Part shown: positions 32,839 through 42,877 of the stretch, piece by piece
Position numbering within the stretch: position 1 is the first letter of the stretch
Layout of the letters: each line of letters begins with the position of its first letter
DNA from: Termitomyces sp. T153
Lineage: Eukaryota; Basidiomycota; Agaricomycetes; Agaricales; Lyophyllaceae
DNA: 64,000 nt
NCBI GenBank assembly: GCA_018296165.2
Contig: JACKQL020000003.1
Location: 744,001-808,000 of the forward strand
Direction of reading: 5' to 3'
Program-made: the position numbers and the translations under genes
The notes under the pieces: model-generated
Databases searched by the model: none
What the model saw: only the letters and a program-made list of their open reading frames with translations
Told to the model about the DNA's origin: nothing

Positions 32839-34373
32839 TGTAAGGGGATGAACATTCCATGGATGAACCTGACAGAAGGTGAGCAGACACAAGCAACAAG
32901 CAAGAGTCAAAGGAGCATAAAGCAGCTAAGAGTTGGGCAAGGGGCAAGCATAGCAAGCCAAATATGAGTAACAATGCTGGAGCTCTTACAGGTGGATCAA
33001 TGAATAGGCCAGGAGAACACTGCTATTGTTCAGTCAGAGGATATTCTATTCTGCTGACTGGCTTATGTACTACATCTATGGCTATGCTATGACTAATACT
33101 ATCTGTGGTAAGCAGCCCAGGTATGCTAAGCAGTAAAATGACTAACAATACATAAAAAGGAGAAATAGAGTCTGATGACTACAAAGAGCTGACTAATACT
33201 GACTGGAGGGAACAGGAGCTTGGCAGCTGTCACAACCCACTCCCACACCTTCAGACCCTCCCCCAGGACACTCTACCTCCCCAGAGCCCTCCCCAACATC
33301 CCCCCAACTCACCTCAACCTTTGTTGACCCATAGTTCCCACTCCAACTAACTCTGATGCTTCTTTGGCAAACTCCAATGACCTCCTGGCAAACCCTGGCA
33401 CATCCTCTGTGGGCCTCCTCAGCTCCCCCTCTCACTTACAAGGCCCCTGAGCCTCTCTGATGCTTTTTGTAACACAAACATACAACACTCAACCACTCTC
33501 ACAACCCACATGACCATTCCAGAGTTCCCTGACAACTATGGGACAGACCATGTTCCCATTAGAATAGCACCATGGCCTGCCCTCCAATCAGAGCCAACAC
33601 CTGTCAACCCCATGTGGCTCTGACAAGCCCCACCATCACATCCTCAACTCCCAGAGAAGGTCCAGTAGTTAGTATATGTATAAAGACATAGAGTAGCATT
33701 TGTTACCTTAGTCTTGATATTGATTTTACTTGGTTACTTGTGTCTTGTGGTTCTCTCTGTTTCATCTCTGTTTCTATCTTTAGCTCAAATCTATCTCTTT
33801 TCTCAGCTCTGTCTTGTCTTGCATTCATCTCATCTCAACTGTCTCTGTTTCCTTTATCATTCCTCAGTTCCTTTCATCTCTGACATCATTACAAACTCTG
33901 CGCACATGCTACAAACCTTCAAACATTCTTATGACAACTCCAGACCTCACCCTATGCTCAGCCCTGGAACCCATCAAACTCTGGCTCTGCTCCCATCACT
34001 TGCAAAGCCTCTGCTTACCCCACAGCCCATATACTCACTTACAGACTTGTTCCTGACACCTGCCAAAGCCCAACATTTAATATACTTGGTCTTAGACTTC
34101 CCCAGACCACTCCAGACTTGCTCAGACCACTTCCCTTAGCTTCCCCTCACAAGTCCCTATAGTCTGCACCAATCCCAGAGTGCTAGGTTATAAGTGTAGG
34201 ATATTGCATCTGCCTAGTAAGGACTCACCTAGTGTAGCTGAGCCCCCATGGTCAGTGGAACCTGACAGCAGCCAGTTGATCAGATGTGCTAGAGATGATG
34301 CTATGCCTATGACTAAGGCTGGGTAGAGTCAGAGTTACCCATCAGAGTTACCCAATGGAGTTGTCCCCTTACA
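32839..34373 (-). repeat. Family-E LTR (5' LTR), split by solo LTR
   Basis: 32839-33227 and 34273-34373 join to about 490 bp and align with the other family-E LTR. In the element direction the end at 32839 borders GCTTGTTTGGTCCCCTAC, where TGGTCCCCTAC may be the primer-binding site. Confidence 0.75.
33228..34267. repeat. Solo LTR family D (uninterrupted copy)
   Basis: 1040 bp from TGTCACAACCC to AACCTGACA, with the exact five-base duplication GCAGC on each side (33223-33227 and 34268-34272). It contains AGTATATGTATAAAGA near 33670, a likely TATA region. Same family as the split copy at 14757-26547. Confidence 0.88.
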
Positions 34374-34599
34374 GGCATCATAAATGACAGTGTCTCTTCA
34401 TTTAATATAGGGATATTCAAGTACCACTCATATTGCCAACTTGTGCACTATAATAGTTCCTCCTCAATTCAATGTCACAACTGCAGAGTATACAGTTGCT
34501 AATGGTATTTTGCATCTCTTCATTATAGTAAGGCTTAACTTAGCAGCTTTGATTTGTAAATGCATGCATAAACAGGTAGCTAACCTATCAGTGTTGCTG

Positions 34600-35080
34600 T
34601 GTGTTGTAGGCTTGGCATCTCAGCAGGAAGTGATCCACTGTTTCAGTTTTCTGCTGTCATACCCTGCATAGCAGGGATTTCCAAGGGATTCTTGTGGAAA
34701 TGGTGCAAGTAATCATGCAATGGGCAGTGTTCTGTTCTCAGCTGAATAAGGATGGATTCATACTTTTGTGGTATGTTGTCTAGCATTTGCAGTACATTTT
34801 TCTTGTTGAGTACATTAGAGTTGATTGACTTCACCCTCTCAAATCTGGTGATTTCTCAATTCATTCCATGGCCTTTACTTGCCCACTTCATCTTGTGCTA
34901 TGCTAGTCTCACTGCTTTTGATGCTTTGAGGAGTTTTTGGAGGAATGAGAGTCACTTTTCAGCTCTCTTTCATCTCTTTCAGCTGCCTGCTTTGCTCCCT
35001 TCTCTGCCTATTCATTCCCTAGTTGTAACATTTCCATTATGTGTGATGCAGCTTACAGTCCACATTTCATAACTCAAAAC
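34600..35080 (-). pseudogene. LINE ORF2 C-terminal fragment (RNase H tail and zinc-binding region)
   Basis: The minus strand gives YESILIQLRTEHCPLHDYLH (34834-34643) and then, past a stop or frame change, ETVDHFLLRCQAYNTQQ. This is the conserved region at the 3' end of non-LTR retrotransposon polyproteins in Agaricomycetes (LIQLRTGH.PLN.YLH ... ETV.HFLL.C). Upstream residues to about 35080 are lower quality. Truncated on the 5' side by the Gypsy-A LTR at 35110. Confidence 0.65.
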
Positions 35081-35109
35081 CAGTTGTGTTCTGATCCTAC
35101 CATACTATG

Positions 35110-35628
35110 TGTCAGGGGACTGCTCTTACCAGACCCTCTGATTGTTTCCTTTATTCCAAGTCTGTTGTTCATTGTCAACCTCCTATTTTCTGGTCACAAG
35201 TACTATCAACCAAGGGCTATCTTTTGGTTATATTAGTATGTGGTTATGTGCTGTGAGTCTGGAGATTGAGGCCATTTACAATGGAATTCCACTTTTGGAT
35301 TGAACTCTGGATTTGGTTGTTGTTGAGTGTTTTTTTCCAGAAGCTCTAGAGTAAATTCTCCAAACACTGGCATTGGGAATCCTTAGACTTGTTCTCTTTG
35401 GATCTCTCTTTGCCAACTGAGTAGCTAGAACTCAGGAACTTCTTGTAGATGCTGGATAGACATGGATCTCCTTCTGCCAGTTGTGTGATTGAGCCACAGC
35501 CTCCAGAGGTCACCCTTACATCTGGCTGAGTAGTTATATCTTTAAACACTGTCCAGTACTGAATAGACTGTGGATCTTCCTCTGCCAGCTGTGTGATTGA
35601 GCCATAGTCTCCTGAGGTTGCTCTTACA
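35110..35628 (+). repeat. Gypsy-A LTR (copy 2, plus strand)
   Basis: TGTCAGGGGACTGC...GAGGTTGCTCTTACA, 519 bp. It carries an internal duplication: GTGTGATTGAGCCA.AG.CTCC.GAGGT..C.CTTACA occurs at about 35484-35520 and again at 35591-35628, which explains its length relative to the 410-440 bp copies. Confidence 0.75.
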
Positions 35629-35648
35629 GTGAAACCAAGTATCTAGCT

Positions 35649-35812
35649 TTGGTCTGGGAGCCTCCTTTTCAACAGATTGAGGCAACTGAAAGGTTTCTTC
35701 CCCACTGGTGTCTTACTACTCCCTGTGCTACTCCTATAATTCAACCAACCATTCCAGCACCTCTTTCTGATGCTTCAAGCCCCCAGAATGATGCCTGGAG
35801 ACTCCTGATAAT
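35649..35812 (+). pseudogene. gag: Gypsy-A gag N-terminal fragment
   Basis: APLSDASSPQNDAWRLL matches the gag start of copy 1 (APPPDASSPQDDAWSRLL at 4056 leftward). The homology stops within a few codons, where Helitron helicase sequence begins. Confidence 0.75.
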
Positions 35813-36640
35813 GTTTCTTATGCAGCTTGGTTAATAAATATTGGTGCTGGGAAAGATCTTGGCCTGGAGAAATGGTACAACTTCCTGCAACTATGATCTG
35901 TGATGACAATTCTATTACAGGATTAATCTCTTCCACTTATCCTCATATTAATTACCATCAAGATGATTAGTATTACCTGGACTGGACCATTCTTTCTGGC
36001 AAGAACTCTGATATAGAAGATATTAACTCAGAAGTTCTGCAGAAATATCCAGGAGAAGAGGAGGTCTTGTGGAGTGCAGATCCTGTCATGTCTAATGATG
36101 GAAATGCTAAAGGCCTGACATTGTATCCAATGGACTACCTCAACTCTTCAAGAGCCAATAGTTTGCTCTTGGCTAAATTGGCTCTAAATATTGGTGTTCC
36201 TATCATGCTGCTCAGGAATCAGGATACAAGTAAAGGACTTTGCAATGGAACAAGGATGATTGTCACCCACATCAGCACCAGAGTTCTCAGATGTCAGATC
36301 ATCAGTGGAGATGCCAGGTTTGCAGGATCAATTGTTCTTATTCCAAGCCAAGGATCAACATGGATGTCTCTGAAGAAGATTTGACAATTCCATTGCACAG
36401 GACACAATTTCTAGTTCAAATGGCATTTGCTATGACAATCAACAAGTCTCAAGGGTCAATCAGTCAAACATATTGGATTGGACCTTTGATCAGGAGTTTT
36501 TGCACATGGCCAACTTTATATTGCACTTTCTTGGAACACATCAGGAGATTGTATCAAGGTCATTTTGGACCCAGAAAATACATCAAGAAAGACTGCAAAT
36601 ATTGTCTATCAAAAATCCTCAATAGTCTACAACTGTAAGT
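35813..36640 (+). pseudogene. Helitron helicase C-terminal fragment (Pif1-like)
   Basis: The pieces AAWLINIGAGKDLGLEKWY (about 35825), LISSTYPHINY, VLWSADPVMSNDGNAKGLT, LLLAKLALNIGVPIMLLRNQ and DTSKGLCNGTRMIVTHIS (36067-36384) and, in the next frame, HRTQFLVQMAFAMTINKSQG (36240-36638) follow the order of helicase motifs IV-VI in Helitron Rep-Hel proteins. A frame change near 36370 and another after SQGS break it. Only the helicase C-terminus is present; no Rep domain or Helitron 3' hairpin was recognised. Confidence 0.8.
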
Positions 36641-36928
36641 GTGACTTTTGATAGATTAAGACAACAATTGTTAACTTCTATCAATTTCAGCACCTAATAT
36701 ATGTAGTCTGACAGTGAAGTATAGATGTCCTCAATAGTTTACAAATGTAAGTGTGATGTTTTAGATATTTTTGTTAATACTATTTTTCATGAATTTCAGC
36801 ATCTCTAATAGTATATCAGTGGACATTGGAGTATTTGGTTGATGATGTAATATAATACATGATTGGTTTTTTTTTTGGTGGTGCCACTGTGAACCAGTAG
36901 ACAGTGCAGAGTTATCAACCTCTACTGG
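36641..36928. other. AT-rich non-coding DNA
   Basis: No gene seen. Two near-repeats of a CTCAATAGT.TACAA.TGTAAGTGTGA block occur near 36618-36650 and 36730-36758. A T-run lies at about 36866. Confidence 0.4.
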
Positions 36929-37527
36929 TCAGGACATTTGCAGTGTAATTGCTGCCTCATTGTCATATTTGTCTGTACTCAAGGTCATAGGAGCCACCCC
37001 AAAGGAAATGCTTTTATGCACTGAGTGTGGAACTTGGCAATCAATCCAATACCCACTAAAACCTTGGTAATCTTTCTCCACAGCTTGAGTGGTTTTGAGT
37101 TTGCTGGCATTAGATGTTTCCATGTGCTGTGTACTTTCTTTTGCATTACTGCCTTTTTTCCGTATCTCTTGGCACCCATTGCCATGCAGTCTAACTTTAT
37201 CTTTCTTTCCAGTGTGGCTCTCATCCATGATACTACCTCTTGCCTGCTCAAGACGTGATCCGGGTCAGCTTCCCTTGTTATTTGCCATTTGCATCTGGCT
37301 TTCCAGATGGTGTACACAGCCTCTGCTATGACTATAGATCTAAATCTTTCTTCTCTAGCATTCCTCATGTTATTGCCCCCTGTTATATTACATCCTAGGA
37401 TATCCCCAATAGATGGTTTTCTAAATATTATTTTTCTAAGATCAAAAATCTTCTCTGTCAAGGTCCAGATGTGTGCTTGTCCTGATACTTCACATTCCGT
37501 GAGTATGTGGGCCATTGATTCTTCCAC
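36929..37527 (-). pseudogene. LINE ORF2 C-terminal fragment (zinc-binding region downstream of RNase H)
   Basis: An open stretch of 180 residues begins EESMAHILTECEVSGQAHIW and has IFRKPSIGDILGCNITGG, then VIAEAVYTIWKARCKW. I recognise this as the tail of a non-LTR retrotransposon polyprotein family common in Agaricomycetes (ES..HIL.EC...Q...W). The last codons are shifted (the end is at 36985 or 36929 depending on frame). CpG is nearly absent. Confidence 0.6.
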
Positions 37528-37606
37528 CCTGCATTATGATTGGTTTATATATAAGATTTCAGCATTGAATTGTAAGATCTCACCAACACTGAGTTAAGAA
37601 AACATA

Positions 37607-37773
37607 AGGACCTAACTGAACATAGTGATGTTGGTTCTGGATCTCAGCATTGAGTTTAATGAAATACAAGGACGTAACCAAATGAAGTGAGGTTGGGTCT
37701 GGATCTCAGTCATTGAGTTAGACTTTTGAAGACGTAACCGAACGAAGTGGGATTGGGTCTGGATCTTGGCAAG
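37607..37773. repeat. Three tandem copies of a 61-bp unit at the CpG boundary
   Basis: Copies start at 37607, 37668 and 37729 with the shared core GACGTAACCGAACGAAGTG..GTTGGGTCTGGATCT. The copy nearest the transposons has no CpG, the middle one has one, and the copy nearest the gene has three. They lie 180-350 bp upstream of the A-T-R start codon. Confidence 0.75.
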
Positions 37774-37955
37774 AGCTACAGACCCGTGCCGAAGGCACGG
37801 ACCGTAACTCGTCCCGGATATCAGACGTTATGAAAATAGCTTTGTCAAGTAGACTGCCGCGACCGAATTTCCCTCTATAGATCACATATTTTCCCATGAA
37901 ATAACCATCTAAATAAAAGACCTCCTCATGGTGATTCAATGCCTTCAGACTCAAT

Positions 37956-40900
37956 ATGAGCCTAAACAAATATCCTCCGCCTGTTTTTCCTCCTATCAAC
38001 CAGAATGCCCTCTTATCTGACGTAATTGATTTCAATATTATCAACAACCCGCAGCAACCTTTCTATATATTCGTTGACCCAAGTAAGGGGTCCCAAGTTA
38101 TCACACAACTTGAATTTGGTAGAGCAGCACATCGTATTGCACATGCACTACGACCTCAGCGTGCGGGACGGGATGGAGAGGTGGTTGCGATTCTAGCTCA
38201 TACTGACACGATCATATACTCGACAATCATCACCGGAGCAATAGTTGCCGGCATTGTGGTCAGTCTTCAAACGACTTGCACCTCATCTTTACACCTTTCG
38301 AATGTCTTTTTTGACAGCCATTCCCAATCTCAGTTCGAAACACTCCTGTTGCGGTCGCCGAGATGCTCATGAAAACCTCGTGCCACCGTCTGCTTGCGAC
38401 AAGTGCCGTACTCAAAACGTTGATAGACGAAACGAAGGCACGCCTTGCATCATTTTCCTATGAGGTCCAGATAGAGGAAATACCTTCACCTATGGTTGCG
38501 TATCCTCAACTCGCTCACGAGACTGCCGATTATCCGTTTGAGTCTTATCCCGCGCCTTCTCATCGTCCAATCGCTATGGACACTTGTATGATAGTTCACT
38601 CTTCTGGAAGTACAGGCATCCCAAAGCCCATCCTGCAATCCCATATGTATGTGATACAGCTCGCGGCAAATCGTACGTCTTAACCGTTTTTTTCGTATTC
38701 AACTCACAATTAATCTCATCTTGTTCGTAGTGGAATTGAGAGATTATGTTCCCCGGCTGGTGCTAGGATCCATGGCTCTTCCAGCATTCCATGCTTTTGG
38801 AATTGCCTACCAGATCATACGTCCTGCGTATAACGTACTCGCGTGCGCCGTGTTTCCTCCCATGTCAGTCTCAGGGGGGTCTCCGGTTGTTCCTTCTCCA
38901 AATATTGTTCTCGAGCATGTGAAGGCCACAAAAACAAACACGATTTTTACAATCCCAGCCTTTATACAGGCTTGGTCAACTTCACCAGATTCTGTCGAGT
39001 ATCTGAGAAGTCTGGAATTTATCGTACGTTTCAATTCCCCCACAGAATTTCTAGATTACCACTGAAAGCATCGTCAGGCGTTCTCTGGAGGCCCGCTTGC
39101 GCCCAAACTTGGTGATAAACTTGCCTCTCTGGGTCTGCAGCTGTACCCGTTCTACGGCGGTACGGAGTTTGGCGGCGCGACTTTTATCCTCAGGGATAAG
39201 GCTAAAATCATGGAATGGGAATACATGAGATTCTTCCCGCAGATTAAGGTGAGGTGGGTTCCTCAGGGAGACGATCTCTACGAGTGTCAAATATTGGTCT
39301 GTTTCACTGGCTTCCTCAACAAATGAGAGCTGATATTGCCCTAGGCATGCGAAACGTTTCGTCCAGTTCTCAATAATCTACCCGACGTTGATGGGTTTGC
39401 GACCGCTGATATATTCAAACCTCATCCAACAAAAGAAGGACTCTGGAAAATGTGGGTCATTACGTAACGTTTTCACATCCTCTGTACTCACATTACACGA
39501 AGTGTCGGTCGAGCGGACGATGTTATAGTTCATTCTTCTGGCGAAAAGACCATCCCTGGACCTATGGAAGTTATAATCATGAGCAATCCTCGGTGAATAA
39601 CTCCTTGTCTTCTGAGTGACCCATTGATTATCGATAGCATCGGAGGAGCTATTATCTTCGGACGAGAACATACTCGGGCTGGAGTCCTCATCGAACTTGC
39701 TCCTGAGGTGGAGATCGATGTCACTGACGAGGCTCAGCTTGCGTTTGTTCGCAACGAATTGTGGTATGTCATGGAATATCTTAGGCGATTCTTTCTTGAT
39801 GGATACTACCAGGCCGACAATTGACGAAGCCAACAATGTCGCCCCGGCCTTCAGTAAGATATTCAAGGAGATGATCTTGTTCGCTTCTCGAGAGAAACCT
39901 CTGCCTCGTGCGGACAAGGGAACTGTGATGCGTAAAGCAGCGTTGAAACTATACAACCCAGAGATCTCAGCACTGTACGTATTGACGCATGGCCATCCAA
40001 ATATTTTAAACCTTATTACAGGTATAATAATGTTGAAGCTAACATCGCAGGCAATTCTTGTCCTCAATCATGGGATATCGTCGATGTACAGAGTTGGATT
40101 TTGGAGCAAGCTATCGAGCTCACATCTCAAGATAGTATTTCTCTCGATACCGACTTGTTTGATCAAGGCTTCGACAGGCAAGCTTTATTCATTACTCAGG
40201 TGTTAATGCTAGTTAATAGCTATACTCTCTTCCAGCCTGAGTGCCACTGTATTACGTCTCCGTATTAGTCACGCTATGCGTTCATCGGAAGACTCATTGC
40301 TGGTCAAGACATCGCAAAAGGTGGATCAAAATTTAGTCTACGACATGCCAACTATCAAGAAGCTTGCGACCTACGTGACTTCAACCCCTGGATTGAAGGA
40401 ACAAGTGATGCAACCGTTGACAGGAACCGATCTGATAGAGGAGTTAATTGCAAAGTATAGCGTCAATCTCGAGCCCTATCCCATTGAAGGTCCTCCTAGG
40501 TTGTTGGCTCGAAACTCGGGTCTAGTAGTTCTTCTGACAGGTTCAACTGGCCATCTCGGGTCGCAAATTCTTGCCAATCTTTTAAAGGAAGACCGAATTT
40601 CCCGAATTTATGCATTCAACCGACACAGCCGAAAGTCCAAATCGCTACTAGATCGACACGTCGAGAGGTTCACAGATGTTGGTATCAATCTCAGTCTCCT
40701 TCAGAGCGAGAAACTTCATCTCATCACCGGCGATGCGACGCGCGCTGATCTCGGAATCGAGGAGGGATTGTACCGAGAAGTGAGCGGTGATTTTAGTTCT
40801 TTTACATTTTCTTGAATTCCATCTCAGATTTCCTCGTCAATCAATGTCGTCATCCACAATGCTTGGCAAATAGACTTCAACCTTCCGCTGATGCTATATG

Positions 40901-41891
40901 AGCCCCACATCAAGAGTTCACGACACTTCATCGATCTTGTACGAGCAGGTCCCAATGCCTCGCAGGCACGATTCTTGTTTATTTCTTCCATTGCTTCTGC
41001 TCAATCATGGGATGATACACGCGGCCCAGTAATTGAGGATGTTGTCGAGCCTTCCTCTGCTATTGGAAGCGGATATGGCGAAGCAAAATTCGTCGTTGAA
41101 AGGGTTCGGACATGAAAACCTCGTAATTATCGGTGTTTTAATTTCTTTCGAACAGATGCTTGTGAACAGCGGCTTGCAAGCGACATCTCTGAGGCTTGGT
41201 CAGATTTGTGGTGGCGGTCCAAAAGGTTCTTGGCCTACATCTGAGTGGTTTCCGCTCCTTGTGAAGTCGAGTGTTAAGTTAGGAGTACTTCCCAGTTCTA
41301 CTGGTGTAGGTCTCCCCGGCCTCGATACACTCACGCTTCGGCTAACTATTCTCGTTCAAAGGTTGTAGCGTGGCTCCCGGCGGACTCCATGGCTCAGGCA
41401 ATTATTGACATCGCCCTGCATCCCCTTCCAAATTCTCTTCCTCGGGTGCTCAATGTTGTCCATCCGCAACCAATAGAACTAAGTGTTATTGTCAATGGGG
41501 TCGTTAGCGCGATCAATGACGTATTGGGTATTCAACTACGGACTGTTCCTTTTGATCGGTGGCTATCCTTAATTGAAGCACAGGCTGACAAAGTGACGCC
41601 AGACAACCTGAAGATGATGGTAAGTGTAACCAATTCATCACGAGTCAATCAATTGCTGAGTGTCTTCGCTTGATGTCCGTATATGTATAGCCTGCAATCA
41701 AGCTGATTGGTTTTTTCCGACGAAATGCTGTAGAGCAATTGAATAGGGTATTTTCTACGAAGACAACTCAAAGTATCAGCACTACCCTTCACCCAACTAA
41801 GTTGAAGCAGATCGGGCATGGTGACGTGAAGACGTGGGTCCAATACTGGAATGGGGTGGGTTACTTCACAGGGACTTCACAGGGTAGATGA
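37956..41891 (+). CDS. A-T-R enzyme: adenylation, thiolation, thioester reductase (NRPS-like carboxylic acid reductase)
   Basis: Start ATG 37956 (MSLNKYPPPVFPPINQNALL), stop TGA 41889. About 1,000 residues over some 15 exons, all in phase at the junctions I checked. The adenylation domain has the P-loop MIVHSSGSTGIPKP (about 38600), YPFYGGTEFGG (39150) and the hinge region GRADDVIVHSSGEKT (39510), ending with the lysine segment PRADKGTVMRKA. The carrier domain has DLFDQGFDSLSATVLRLRI with the phosphopantetheine Ser at an exon junction. The reductase has the NAD(P) motif LLTGSTGHLGSQILANLL (40530) and YGEAKFVVER (YxxxK). Such enzymes activate an acid as AMP ester, load it on the carrier and release it as aldehyde; no condensation domain is present. 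Substrate unknown. A DHA1 exporter is next door. Confidence 0.9.
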
Positions 41892-42877
41892 TTGGTGCTA
41901 TTGTTGTCCCCTATCATCTCATGTTTCGCTTCTTTCTGTCGATTTGGTGAGAACAATCGTCACGCAGTCAAGGTAGAGATGCATGAGCTTCGATGGCATG
42001 CAACGTGAAGTAGAATTATTCACTCAGATAAATGGACGATACAAATACTTGTAAATGGATTTATTCATGCTCATAGGATAAGTACATCAACTTTCGAGAA
42101 ACACAATGATCAATGACGTGTTCCAGATGTGCAACCATGTGCAGATGGACAGATAGACTGTCCATCCGCATCCAGAGAAGGCATGATGTTTGAAACTTTC
42201 AAGGAGAACGTCTCTAAGGCAGAACTACCTTTGTCAGTGAATTTCTACACAGAGGCCGACTCACCAAGGTTCGAGAAGCAATAGAACAAAGTTAAATGAC
42301 CCTTGAATGAACTCAGATAATTGACCAATTGTGACGTTGGTTGGATGTCTGGAACATCCACTTCGAATGTAGCTCATCCTGACATTTCAATGCAATTTTT
42401 CATGCCTTGACATCTGAGGATGCTGATGTATTATATATCTTATTGAGAAACCATCCAGGTCTTTGAAATATTGATATTCATTTATTGGGATGGGGACATA
42501 AAACATGACGTAGTCAAATGATTTTAGTGCGTGTAGGGAGAGTAGACGCGTCAATGTGTCATGCGTATGGTAAAGCAAGTTCTTGGATTGTGAAAATGAA
42601 GTATAATACTGTAGGTATTTTCTTGAGAAGCTATCCACGTCTTCGAAACATTGATTTTTATCTATTGGAGGGGGACACGAAACATGACGTAGTCATAGAT
42701 TAGAGTAAGTACTGTGTAGCGAGAGTAGATGCGTCAATGCGTCATGCGTATGGTAAGCAAGTCGTTAGGTTGTAGTGAATGAAGTGCTGGCCATGCTTTT
42801 GGGGACCGTCGCACGTCGACGGCGGATAACAATACACGTAGAAAAAAAAGAGTCAGTGAGAAACTAGAGAGATAGAA
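41892..42877. other. Convergent intergenic region with two direct repeats of about 160 bp
   Basis: Between the 3' ends of the A-T-R and DHA1 genes. Copies at 42443-42600 and 42623-42782 share TTGAGAA..CATCCA.GTCTT.GAAA.ATTGAT, GGGGACA..AAACATGACGTAGTCA and GTCATGCGTATGGTAA. No ORF of note. Confidence 0.7.

Larger units (their letters stand above)
31296..34373 (-). mobile_element. Short non-autonomous LTR element (family E) with KH-like ORF
   Basis: Two LTRs of about 490 bp (31296-31783; 32839-34373 less the insertion 33228-34272), with ends TGTAAGGGG...CCCTTACA. Target duplication AGCAT (31291-31295) against GGCAT (34374-34378), one transition apart. The internal region is only 1055 bp and a purine tract TTGAGGAGGAGTGA abuts the left LTR on the minus strand. 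No protease, RT or integrase is present, so the element would need a helper. The right LTR is split by a family-D solo LTR. Confidence 0.8.
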
